Assembly: GCA_045603745.1 (NCBI GenBank)
Contig: JAZUMQ010000014.1
Location: forward strand, 1 to 17,788
Reading direction: 5' to 3'
DNA length: 17,788 nt
From: RGIG995 sp045603745
Lineage (GTDB): Bacteria > Bacillota > Clostridia > Oscillospirales > UBA644
Numbering within the stretch: the first letter of the stretch is position 1; every line of letters begins with the position of its first letter. This document shows positions 1 to 7,610 of this stretch, in pieces. The position numbers and the translations under genes are program-made. The notes beneath the pieces were generated by a model that did no database searches, was not told the DNA's origin, and worked only from the letters and a program-made list of their open reading frames with translations.

Positions 1-15
1 CCTTGAGACTAAAAG

Positions 16-46
16 GAATGAGTCCGGTACAGTACCGGACTCATTC
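16..46 (-). terminator. Operon-end hairpin, probable intrinsic terminator
   Basis: A perfect 15-bp inverted repeat (arms 16-30 and 32-46, one central base, so effectively a 3-nt loop) lies about 50 bases past the stop of the last minus-strand gene. Read on the minus strand the stem is followed by a short CTTTTAG tract, so it probably ends the polysaccharide operon. The U-run is short, so termination strength is uncertain. On the plus strand no T-run follows. Confidence 0.6.
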
Positions 47-94
47 AACAGCAATCTAACTTGATATAATTTTGTCTAAACTTTGGGGGTCACT

Positions 95-574
95 TCATTT
101 CTGCAATATGTTTTTATATCTTTTTTTACGATGTGCGGAAACGATAACACATATTAGAAAAACAAAAACAAATCCAATGAAAGCTCCAAAAAAATCAAGT
201 AATATATCCGACGTGGAACTGGTCCTACCATGGGAAAATTTTTGAATATGCTCGTCGATTACGGCAACAGACAGTACATAAAAGAACGAATATCCATAGA
301 AAGATCTCCGATAACTTTTATGTAAATGCAGGGTCAACCCCATAACGAAACCGCCCAAAGCGGCAAATTCGATCATGTGAGCCGCTTTTCGCACAACCAA
401 TTGAACGATTTCATTACCCAATAATTTACGAAGAAAAAGCAAATTAATGATACTACTGCTAAAATCGTTGGAAGTTTTTCCATCCGCCATTGAATTTGCG
501 AAAATAAATACGGTAATAGCAAAAACAAACGCCGTCAATAAAACCGTCAGAATTAAATTTTTATTGTTTTTCAA
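95..574 (-). CDS. VanZ-family membrane protein
   Basis: Small integral membrane protein of the VanZ-like family (named after the teicoplanin-resistance accessory protein; molecular role unknown). It shows the family signature RKAAHMIEF (about residues 62-70), then DEHIQKFSHGR (107-117) and SDILLDFFGA, among about four hydrophobic segments. The start is placed at TTG 574: GGAGG at 581-585 sits 6 nt upstream of it. The in-frame GTG at 589 has no ribosome binding site and would itself overlap the GGAGG. With the TTG start the protein is 159 residues and overlaps the polymerase gene by 14 nt, which indicates translational coupling. It is the last gene of the operon, before a hairpin. VanZ-like genes often occur in Gram-positive surface-polysaccharide loci. 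Family assignment is firm; function in this locus is unknown. Confidence 0.85.
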   Translation of the reverse strand: MKNNKNLILTVLLTAFVFAITVFIFANSMADGKTSNDFSSSIINLLFLRKLLGNEIVQLVVRKAAHMIEFAALGGFVMGLTLHLHKSYRRSFYGYSFFYVLSVAVIDEHIQKFSHGRTSSTSDILLDFFGAFIGFVFVFLICVIVSAHRKKRYKNILQK

Positions 575-1871
575 TGGACACCTCCACACCGGAACTGTCT
601 GCCAAAGAATTTGCAGAAATAAAAGGCAATGATAAAATAAAATAAATCATATATGCAGCCTCAACGCGCATGGAAGCGTTATAAAACATCAAAATCACGG
701 AAAGCAGGGACATAATAATTCCCATCTGACAGAATAAGCGATTTCCGGAATTTCGTTTCATTTGCCGGAAACAATGTATCATGCAGATTACAAAGAACAA
801 TATATAGAAAACGAGTCCAACAAAACCCGTTTCCAAAAACAAAATAGCAGAAGTGAACCAAATATAGTGCAAATACGCATGTTGTTGATAAAAAGGCGTG
901 TTGAAAAGGGAAATATTGGACGAGTCGCAATTCCCAAGACCCAAGCCGAAGATTTGTTCTATGGGCTCTGTTACATAATTTCGCATCAAGGTGGGAATTG
1001 CAGAGAGACGATTCAAATCCCCTTCGGAAGAATAGTGGTCTTTTGTCGCCAACTCCCACAACTTATCAATTGTTAAAAAGCTGGTTCCGTCAGCAAAGAT
1101 ATTCGATAACAATACCGAAAAAATCATCACTGATAAAATAGCAGCAAAAACGATGAAAAATTTACGTTTTGTAAACCGGGTAATAAAGGATGTGACAAAC
1201 AAAATCAATATAAAGCAAAAAAAGTAAAATTTCATCTCTGCCATCGCCGCAATCAAGAGAGAAGTTCCACATTTCAAAACACATAAAATGGGCTTTTCAT
1301 CCCCGTTAAAGGTACTGAGAAGGGATTTTCCGACAATGATGAAAAAAAAGACCGAAGAATATCCGTTACTTGCTCCGTAGACACCAAAAAGCCCACCCAA
1401 ATAGTCCTGACGCACATTCATAACAAAAAATTGGACGAGAGAAACTGCGGCATTGATCCAAAACAAATAATCCAATAATTTCAGAAGATAATATGCGTAA
1501 TTTTCCTTTACCGCCATAATGAAAGCGAAAAAGGCAATGTAAAATCTAAAATAATTACGTAATCCCCAAAGAAAATAAAACGGAGATTGGTAACTAAAAA
1601 TATAGGTAACTAACACATAAAGAAAGAAAAGTCCAACAAGTATGAGTAAAGGTAGTGCATTCCCATTTACATCAAGCCTTCCTTTCCAAAACAAAGAAAC
1701 CAAAAGAACAACGATAATAACATCAAGAATATAGCGCATTGCTCGAGGAAATGGTAAAAATTCTGTCAAAAAACTTTCTAAAAAAGGGAAAATGAGTACA
1801 ACAAAAACCAAGACCTCCGGAAAAGTCTTTTTTTTGATGTATATATTTCCGTTATGAAACCATGAACTCAT
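561..1871 (-). CDS. wzy: Wzy-like polysaccharide polymerase (O-antigen ligase/polymerase family)
   Basis: Predicted polytopic membrane protein of 436 residues with about ten to twelve hydrophobic segments and a larger polar loop around residues 265-330, the topology of Wzy polymerases that join lipid-linked repeat units outside the membrane. A stretch reading GLFGVYGASNGYSSVFF, followed by an MAEMKFYFF segment, resembles the conserved middle of Gram-positive Wzy/EpsG-type polymerases. Sequence conservation in this family is poor, so the call rests on length, topology, that middle region and position after the glycosyltransferases. The ATG at 1871 has AGGAG 9 nt upstream (1881-1885). The reading frame is intact. 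O-antigen ligase-type activity is the main alternative. Confidence 0.8.
   Translation of the reverse strand: MSSWFHNGNIYIKKKTFPEVLVFVVLIFPFLESFLTEFLPFPRAMRYILDVIIVVLLVSLFWKGRLDVNGNALPLLILVGLFFLYVLVTYIFSYQSPFYFLWGLRNYFRFYIAFFAFIMAVKENYAYYLLKLLDYLFWINAAVSLVQFFVMNVRQDYLGGLFGVYGASNGYSSVFFFIIVGKSLLSTFNGDEKPILCVLKCGTSLLIAAMAEMKFYFFCFILILFVTSFITRFTKRKFFIVFAAILSVMIFSVLLSNIFADGTSFLTIDKLWELATKDHYSSEGDLNRLSAIPTLMRNYVTEPIEQIFGLGLGNCDSSNISLFNTPFYQQHAYLHYIWFTSAILFLETGFVGLVFYILFFVICMIHCFRQMKRNSGNRLFCQMGIIMSLLSVILMFYNASMRVEAAYMIYFILSLPFISANSLADSSGVEVSIEKQ
581..585 (-). promoter_or_regulatory. Ribosome binding site deciding the VanZ-like start
   Basis: GGAGG on the minus strand, 6 nt before TTG 574. The site lies inside the 3' end of the polymerase gene. 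It favours the TTG over the upstream GTG at 589. Confidence 0.7.
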
Positions 1872-1900
1872 GGAATGTTTCTCCTAAAATACTATTAAAA

Positions 1901-2932
1901 TCATCTTCTCATTTCACGAAATTTGATCATGAAATACACACCGTATGCACATTTTTTTTGCATGAACCACATAAAAATCCGCATGAAAAAGTTATACCAT
2001 TGAGAAGGATTATTTCGCAAAATCTTTTGAACCAATTCGGAATTTAAAATCCTGCGAATTTCATTGATTTTCTCACTAAAAGAAAGACCGGAACGAGATG
2101 TCACACGAATTAAAACTCGAATCTTTACCAAGAAACTTCGATAAATTCGATAAGACATTTTATCATCCAAATTGTACTCATTGGATTTTTCAGAAAGCTT
2201 ATAAAAAAAACTGATCGTACGGTCAAACCGTTTCGAGTCGTAACTGCGGGAAATGGAGGAAGAATTCCGGTAATAATAATATCCGAGTTCATTGATTGTA
2301 ACTGCCTTTTTGGCTCGGAAGAAGTAATCAATATTAAAAAAGATATCTTCGGAAATTGTCTGCTTTTCGTTAATGAATCTTAAATTATGTTCCTTGATAA
2401 GATCCATACGATAAAGATTTTTCCAACAACTCGGCTCGATTTGAGAATCATTCGAATCACTGATATCAGAACCAAATAAAGGCAATACAATATGATTAAG
2501 GACTTCTTCCCCGACATACAAACCTTCAGGGATATCAATAGGATAAGGATGGAAAGTTCCTTCCGAAAACGCTCTCGTAAAGGCACCGATTACAGCATCG
2601 GCAGAATGTTCTAAAATAGCCCGGTATAAATTTTCAATATGCGTTTCGCTAATCCAGTCATCGGAATCGATAAAAGTAACATATTTCCCGGTAACAACAT
2701 CCAAGCCGGAGTTTCTTGCATTTCCAAGCCCTTCATTTTCTTTATGTATAACTTTTATCCGACGATCTTCCAATGCAAGCTGATCACACATCTTAGGACA
2801 ATTATCTGGCGAACCATCATCTACCAGAATAATTTCTAGATTTTGATAAGTTTGATTCCGAATACTATTAACACAACGAAGCAAAAAAGCTTCTACATTA
2901 TAGACGGGAACGATTACACTAATAAGTTCCAT
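1901..2932 (-). CDS. Glycosyltransferase family 2
   Basis: Inverting GT-A glycosyltransferase of 343 residues that would add one sugar of the repeat unit from a nucleotide donor at the cytoplasmic membrane face. It opens with the typical SVIVPVYNVE strand, then VDDGSPDN (Asp38-Asp39, nucleotide binding), an NARNSGL segment at 71-77, and DSDD at 89-92 (metal/donor binding). A SED motif (Glu195-Asp196) is the likely catalytic base. The C-terminal 100 residues are basic and contain aromatic-rich stretches, common in membrane-associated EpsJ/CpsI-like enzymes. The donor sugar cannot be inferred. The ATG at 2932 has only a weak, distant AAGG upstream, so the start is less certain than the frame. 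Confidence 0.9.
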   Translation of the reverse strand: MELISVIVPVYNVEAFLLRCVNSIRNQTYQNLEIILVDDGSPDNCPKMCDQLALEDRRIKVIHKENEGLGNARNSGLDVVTGKYVTFIDSDDWISETHIENLYRAILEHSADAVIGAFTRAFSEGTFHPYPIDIPEGLYVGEEVLNHIVLPLFGSDISDSNDSQIEPSCWKNLYRMDLIKEHNLRFINEKQTISEDIFFNIDYFFRAKKAVTINELGYYYYRNSSSISRSYDSKRFDRTISFFYKLSEKSNEYNLDDKMSYRIYRSFLVKIRVLIRVTSRSGLSFSEKINEIRRILNSELVQKILRNNPSQWYNFFMRIFMWFMQKKCAYGVYFMIKFREMRR

Positions 2933-2973
2933 ATGACACTTAAACCTTCCCTGTTTCCTAAACAGTTAAAATC

Positions 2974-3948
2974 TTAATATAAAATATCTTTCCAATCCCG
3001 AGCAAGAGAAACAATTGCGTCGTCATCAAAAATAAAGTTTTGAAGCAACCCATCTAAAATATCTTTTTCACATGTAAATGGATTGAATTTTTTCTTGGTT
3101 TTTATGCATACAATCGCATATTTTAATTTTCTGCTGATTGAATTAATTTTTGGAATCAATAACTTTTTTTCTTCAAAAACATATTTTATGTTCTTTACAT
3201 ACTGGCGCAACTGATCCCTTGAAACCTCACAATAGGGATGTCCCTTTCTCAAAAATAGATATGCTTTGTCGTAATCTTCTACAAAACCTCTTCCCAACAT
3301 ATCATTAACTTGCTTTTTGTTTTTAACAATAAAACTTCTTTGAACGCCGTATTGCGATGAATATGCATTCCCTAAAATGCAATATGCAGAACCTAAAGCA
3401 AGTAACAACTTGCATTCCCACTGTCTTACCAAAGACTCCACGTTTTCTAAAGAATTTGTTTCTGTATATGTTAACTCTCCGATTCTATTTGCAACGATCC
3501 GTTTAGCTTCATATAGATCATATTGAACTACTTTTTTATTTAAAAGGTCCTTCCCCCAGATGGTTTTGCTTCCATTATAAAGATCGTACATAAAAATCGA
3601 ACTATATTCAGGAGGCAAGATAGAATAGTTAAAATTATAACCGTTTTTGACTCTTGAAACACTAATTGTCATAGGGTTCATTTCTTCTTTAAAATCCTGA
3701 ATAAGCTTTCTTCTTATTACTTCAGCTCGTTTTTTTTCACCAAATTTATAAATTAAGGCTAATTCCACATCACTATCCAAAACCACCCCTGAAGTTTTAG
3801 AATCAAAATGAAAAGTGCCTTCTTCTCGTCCCAAACTACCAGACAATACCACCGAAACTAAACATTTATTCTCAGGATATACATCTATCTTTTTTATAAT
3901 GTTTTCAATCAATTGATTCACATATGATTCAACTAATAAATCAAACAT
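2974..3948 (-). CDS. Pol-beta superfamily nucleotidyltransferase-like protein
   Basis: Protein of 324 residues. Near the N terminus it carries the nucleotidyltransferase pattern LSGSLGREEG (Gly37-Ser38) followed by LDSDVELAL (Asp60 and Glu62), i.e. the G-S ... D-h-E metal-binding arrangement of minimal, kanamycin and CCA-type nucleotidyltransferases. The gap between GS and the acidic pair (about 20 residues) is longer than usual. The C-terminal half is alpha-helical-looking and highly charged, with no membrane segment or signal peptide, so it should be cytoplasmic. The start overlaps the phosphodiesterase stop by 8 nt (3941-3948), with AGAAGG about 8 nt upstream, so the two are probably translated together. 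The gene is clearly AT-richer than the front of the operon. It may transfer a nucleotide or another phosphoryl group to a sugar, lipid-linked intermediate or protein; the substrate is unknown. It does not resemble the Rossmann-type sugar-nucleotide pyrophosphorylases. Confidence 0.65.
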   Translation of the reverse strand: MFDLLVESYVNQLIENIIKKIDVYPENKCLVSVVLSGSLGREEGTFHFDSKTSGVVLDSDVELALIYKFGEKKRAEVIRRKLIQDFKEEMNPMTISVSRVKNGYNFNYSILPPEYSSIFMYDLYNGSKTIWGKDLLNKKVVQYDLYEAKRIVANRIGELTYTETNSLENVESLVRQWECKLLLALGSAYCILGNAYSSQYGVQRSFIVKNKKQVNDMLGRGFVEDYDKAYLFLRKGHPYCEVSRDQLRQYVKNIKYVFEEKKLLIPKINSISRKLKYAIVCIKTKKKFNPFTCEKDILDGLLQNFIFDDDAIVSLARDWKDILY

Positions 3949-5143
3949 TCTTAGAGGACCTTCTTTCTATTAGATCAACACCATTCATTTCGTATTCAGA
4001 AGATATGTTTAAAGAATTTAAAATCGTCGGCAAAATATCAGTCAGGTACACAAAATCACATTCATTTTTAATCTCAGCATTTGTACAAAAAAAACCATAA
4101 TGTTTCGGGTGAATAGGTTCGTAACCATGTCCGGACACAACAGAATGGCCAAACCCCCAAATTGTATTGGTGAATTCTCTTGGTGGAGCTAAATAAAAGA
4201 TCAGCTCACCTTGTTCCTTGGGGTTCAAATTTAAATGATAATTCCTTTTAACTTCATCGTCAATAATAAATCCTAATTTATCTTTGATCATTCTCCCAAT
4301 TACTTCACTTATTTCTTGTTTTTCATTTTCCGTCCTGAACCAAAATCTTGCATAATTAGATTCAATCAAATGAATATAATCATTAACTTTTTTCTTGTTA
4401 ACAAAATAATCATTAATATCTATTTTCGGTTCTTGAACATCAATGTGTCCGTGGTCAGAAAAAGCAATTACTTGAATATTCTTTTCCGTTTCAAGAGCTC
4501 TATTATATTCTTCTTTAATAAAAGTGTCCACCTTGGTTAGATATTCTTGAGACAGTTTCCCTTCCCCGTGGGAGTGCATCATATTGTCGGTATAACCTAT
4601 AAAATAATAAATGAACTTATAATCAGAAAAATCTAATCCTTGAGATTCAACAAACACATCATCGGCCATCGTTCTTTTGTGAAGCGCAATTACTCTATTA
4701 GAAATATGGGAATCATTAAGAATTGTAAATAAATTCGGAATGTTCTTCTTCCATTCAGAGTCATTCCACATAACAGTATCACTAAGTTCAAACAAGCTCC
4801 AATATTTTAATGGAAGGTTTACAAGGCAAGGAACTCCACTATATGAAGTATTATTGCTTAATTTATTTGTCACCTTACCAATAAGTAGTTTCAATGGTAA
4901 GATATTAAGGTATTTTAAAAACGGAATTTTTTCTATCCATTTATAAGGAGAATTTTTTCCTTTTTTCCAGATAAACCAAGTACCATGTTCGTCAATATAT
5001 TTACTTGTATACATTGATGCATGGCAAGCACAGGAATAGCCGAATTCACTAATCACAGGGCGATTGTTCAAAGATGAAAGAAATGGCATAGTTTCAAGCA
5101 TCATATCATACTTCACGCCATCCATAAAAAAGACCAGCACCAT
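3941..5143 (-). CDS. Alkaline phosphatase-superfamily phosphodiesterase (NPP-like)
   Basis: Protein of 400 residues resembling type I phosphodiesterase/nucleotide pyrophosphatases. The full two-metal site can be placed: Asp8 in FFMDG; a nucleophile segment YSCACH where Ser37 aligns with the Thr of the usual TFPN motif; Asp186 and His190 in TDNMMH; Asp230-His231 in FSDHGH; and His339 in SGHGYEP. An HG pair at 53-54 matches the conserved Y-x-x-x-HG after the nucleophile. There is no signal peptide: the protein starts directly with the first core strand, so it is predicted cytoplasmic, unlike many secreted NPPs. The ATG at 5143 follows AGGGGGG. It is coupled to the downstream nucleotidyltransferase. 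It probably hydrolyses or transfers a phosphodiester or pyrophosphate bond on an activated or lipid-linked intermediate; the substrate is unknown. Phosphopentomutase-like or sulfatase activities are less likely given the NPP-like GHGY segment. Confidence 0.8.
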   Translation of the reverse strand: MVLVFFMDGVKYDMMLETMPFLSSLNNRPVISEFGYSCACHASMYTSKYIDEHGTWFIWKKGKNSPYKWIEKIPFLKYLNILPLKLLIGKVTNKLSNNTSYSGVPCLVNLPLKYWSLFELSDTVMWNDSEWKKNIPNLFTILNDSHISNRVIALHKRTMADDVFVESQGLDFSDYKFIYYFIGYTDNMMHSHGEGKLSQEYLTKVDTFIKEEYNRALETEKNIQVIAFSDHGHIDVQEPKIDINDYFVNKKKVNDYIHLIESNYARFWFRTENEKQEISEVIGRMIKDKLGFIIDDEVKRNYHLNLNPKEQGELIFYLAPPREFTNTIWGFGHSVVSGHGYEPIHPKHYGFFCTNAEIKNECDFVYLTDILPTILNSLNISSEYEMNGVDLIERRSSKNV

Positions 5144-5182
5144 AAAAAACCCCCCTTTTAAATAAAGTATTAGTTATAATTC

Positions 5183-6442
5183 TTATTTGTCAATATTGCA
5201 AAGTTCACGATAAATCTGATTCAGCATTTCCACTCGTTTTGACCAAGTATAATGCTCTTTCAGTTTCCGATATCCCGTCTGCCCTAATTGCAATCTTAAG
5301 GATTCGTTTTCAATCAGTTGCTTCAGAGCAGATGCCATATCATGTAAAATCTGCTCCCGGGACTCAATATCAACCAAAATCCCAGAATCTTGTTCTACAA
5401 TATGTTTCACGCCGTTCTGATTCAAGGCAACGACCGGAAGTTTATTGGCAAGAGCCTCAAACACCGCAGTTCCCGTAGTTTCACGTAAAGATGGAAGAAC
5501 ATAAATATCCGCATCTTTGTAACGCTGCTGCATCTCTTCAAAACTGACTCTGCCGTGAAACACCACACAATGTTCCAATCCGTAATTTCGGACTTGATCA
5601 ATCAATCGGTCTTTCTCAATTCCCTCTCCGAAAATATCCAAAACAAAAGGAACCTCGGTTTGCAGATGTGAAAGGGCATCAATCAAAAGAGCAACGCCTT
5701 TCCGATAAATAAGTCTTCCGGAAACGATAATATGAACTACTTCGTCAGATCGCTCTTTTTGAAGAAATTCTCGCTCATTTAAATATTGATCATCAATACA
5801 CAATTCGGTCATTTGCTGCAATTTTTCCGCATTTTCGGACCCCATTCTGGAAAGCATGCAGGCGGTCGTTTCATCATTGGAACTATAAATAAAAGAGGCT
5901 TTTTGCAACGCCTTTTTGTAGCTGGGTAATCTTGTTGTAAAACGATTCAAGAAACTGCGGACACGTTCCGTGGATTCATGCCCCTGCGTATAGTAAGACA
6001 AACATTCCGGCGTTTCCTGTCCACCGCCGACCGGTCCGAAAATGAAAGGTTTTCCGCATTTCCACAAATAACCGGCACATCGAAAATCTGCAATAGAAAC
6101 GTGATGACAAACCGAAATATCTTGTTGAGAACAAAGTTTTTTTGCAACATTATAAGCGGATTTTTGCCATGCAAAATAAGAAGAAAAAAATCCCAAACGG
6201 CGATTTAATTTACCCAAATAATCCGTAAAAAATTTGGGTTGATCGACAAAAAGAAAGTGGATGTTTTCCTGATGAGGAACTTCATTTTTTTGAAAGAAGT
6301 TTTCAATATCTTCTTTGTTTTCTGTTCTCGTCAAGGCATATACATCGTTATTCTTCGCTAAATTTACAACGTATGACCATCCGACATAGGAATCAGATCC
6401 GCGAAAAGGATTACATTCAAATACAGACAATAATACCTTCAT
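5183..6442 (-). CDS. Glycosyltransferase family 4 (GT-B)
   Basis: Retaining GT-B glycosyltransferase of 419 residues. The N-terminal acceptor domain begins MKVLLSVFECNPF with a glycine-containing loop (GSDSYVGW). The C-terminal donor domain shows SGRLIYRKGV (241-250, phosphate-binding), FGEG near 271 and the EX7E motif formed by Glu321 and Glu329 in RETTGTAVFE. It would transfer a sugar onto the growing lipid-linked oligosaccharide in the cytoplasm. The ATG at 6442 has AGGA about 6 nt upstream. It lies between the radical SAM gene (34-nt gap) and the phosphodiesterase. Donor and linkage cannot be read from sequence. Confidence 0.92.
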   Translation of the reverse strand: MKVLLSVFECNPFRGSDSYVGWSYVVNLAKNNDVYALTRTENKEDIENFFQKNEVPHQENIHFLFVDQPKFFTDYLGKLNRRLGFFSSYFAWQKSAYNVAKKLCSQQDISVCHHVSIADFRCAGYLWKCGKPFIFGPVGGGQETPECLSYYTQGHESTERVRSFLNRFTTRLPSYKKALQKASFIYSSNDETTACMLSRMGSENAEKLQQMTELCIDDQYLNEREFLQKERSDEVVHIIVSGRLIYRKGVALLIDALSHLQTEVPFVLDIFGEGIEKDRLIDQVRNYGLEHCVVFHGRVSFEEMQQRYKDADIYVLPSLRETTGTAVFEALANKLPVVALNQNGVKHIVEQDSGILVDIESREQILHDMASALKQLIENESLRLQLGQTGYRKLKEHYTWSKRVEMLNQIYRELCNIDK

Positions 6443-6476
6443 CTTTTTTCCTGCCTTCTAAACAATCCCCACAAAT

Positions 6477-7580
6477 TTAAGAATCGTTATCTACGGAAGA
6501 GTTTACAGAACATCTTTCGCAAGTAGAACTTTGATCTAATTCTTCTTTGCTAACTTTACCATCTCGGTAATCCCGAACAATTTTATTTTCGTACATAGAA
6601 TATTTTTTCTTCTTAAAAAAGAACAAAAATTTGTGCTTCACAACCCAAAGAGTTGGCTTCCAAATATACTTATGCATCGCGGGAGAAACAGAGCCGATCA
6701 TCCAACAATTACGGTCACAGCAACGAACTTTTGCACGAACAGTTTCCGCTTCAGGACTATTCCATAACTCGTCCCATGTTTGAGTATTCAAATTTCCCAT
6801 AACTTCTTTATTTTTCGTTCCATTACAAGGCATAACGTCACCATAAGGATCAATAAAGAAGGTATCAAAACTCATATCACAAGGCAAAAGACGTTTTTGG
6901 CTGAAGATATAGTTAATCAATCCGTGATTGAAATATGCCCGGAACCATTTTTTTGGGCTGTTGGACTGAAGAAGACGATTGATCAAATCTTCAAAATTTT
7001 GAGCAACCATAAGCCGATCATGGATAATATTATTTGATTCGACGAAATAAAAACTGTTGTGCAAAGATGCGGTAGCAAATTCCATTCCCAGCTCGTCCGA
7101 AATATTATAGAGAGAAACCAAGTCGGGAGCATTTTTATCCTGAACGGTCATGCCGAAACCGACGTCCTTCATTCCCATGTCAACAAGAGTCTTAAGGGTG
7201 GTATATCCTCGATTAAAACCGTCATCAAGCCCTCGAATTTCATTGTTGGTTTGTTCCAGCCCCTCAATGGAAATACGGATTCCAACATTCGGAAATTCTT
7301 TACAGAGATCGACGATCCGATCAGTAAAGAAACCATTGGTGGAAATTACAATCCGATCGCTCTTTTTGTAAAGTTCACGAACAATATCTTTGAGGTCTTC
7401 CCGAATGAAGGGTTCTCCCCCGGTAATGTTGGTAAAATACATTTCCGGAAGTTTCCGAATGGTTTCGATGGAAATTTCTTCTTCCGGCTTGGAAGGAACT
7501 TTATAGCGATTGCACATCGTACATTTCGCATTACAACGATACGTAACGATTACGGTGCCGTTTAATTTTTTATTCCCCAT
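6477..7580 (-). CDS. Radical SAM protein with SPASM-like C-terminal domain
   Basis: Protein of 367 residues. The 4Fe-4S/S-adenosylmethionine motif CNAKCTMC (Cys16, Cys20, Cys23) is followed by ITGGEPF (SAM binding, GGEP 54-57), ISTNG (79-83) and ISIEG (103-107), the standard TIM-barrel landmarks. After residue 230 a second cysteine set (Cys234, Cys252, Cys287/288, Cys292), with FFIDPYGDVMPCNG between, matches the SPASM/Twitch auxiliary-cluster region; MGNLNTQTWDELWNS is typical of it. A further CERC (354-357) near the C terminus is extra. Family members modify peptides, sugars or cofactors by radical chemistry. Here it sits between a pyruvyl transferase and a GT4, and no candidate precursor peptide is visible, so sugar or lipid-intermediate modification is the inference. 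The ribosome binding site (AGAAGAG) is weak and distant. Confidence 0.88.
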   Translation of the reverse strand: MGNKKLNGTVIVTYRCNAKCTMCNRYKVPSKPEEEISIETIRKLPEMYFTNITGGEPFIREDLKDIVRELYKKSDRIVISTNGFFTDRIVDLCKEFPNVGIRISIEGLEQTNNEIRGLDDGFNRGYTTLKTLVDMGMKDVGFGMTVQDKNAPDLVSLYNISDELGMEFATASLHNSFYFVESNNIIHDRLMVAQNFEDLINRLLQSNSPKKWFRAYFNHGLINYIFSQKRLLPCDMSFDTFFIDPYGDVMPCNGTKNKEVMGNLNTQTWDELWNSPEAETVRAKVRCCDRNCWMIGSVSPAMHKYIWKPTLWVVKHKFLFFFKKKKYSMYENKIVRDYRDGKVSKEELDQSSTCERCSVNSSVDNDS

Positions 7581-7610
7581 ACTTTATCAACTCTTCTCTT
7601 TCTATGTGAT

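Noticed and set aside
16..46. Perfect palindrome considered as a recombination (dif/att) site or regulator operator
   Set aside because: No similarity to the dif core, no integrase nearby, and its position after the last gene with a T-tract on the minus strand fits a terminator better.
62..70. TGATATAAT on the plus strand as an antisense promoter into the VanZ-like gene
   Set aside because: No -35 and nothing coding downstream; AT-rich spacer coincidence cannot be excluded.
679..1059. 126-codon minus-strand frame within the polymerase gene
   Set aside because: Out-of-frame overlap with a recognisable membrane protein; cysteine- and arginine-rich composition typical of a shadow frame.
2974..5143. 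Phosphodiesterase-nucleotidyltransferase pair as a toxin-antitoxin or anti-phage module
   Set aside because: Both proteins are larger than the usual MNT-HEPN partners, no HEPN motif was recognised, and the pair is embedded within a continuous biosynthetic operon; decoration chemistry is the simpler reading.
7059..7565. 168-codon plus-strand open frame opposite the radical SAM gene
   Set aside because: It lies fully inside a gene with clear family motifs, shows no recognisable domain and has no convincing ribosome binding site; antisense shadow.
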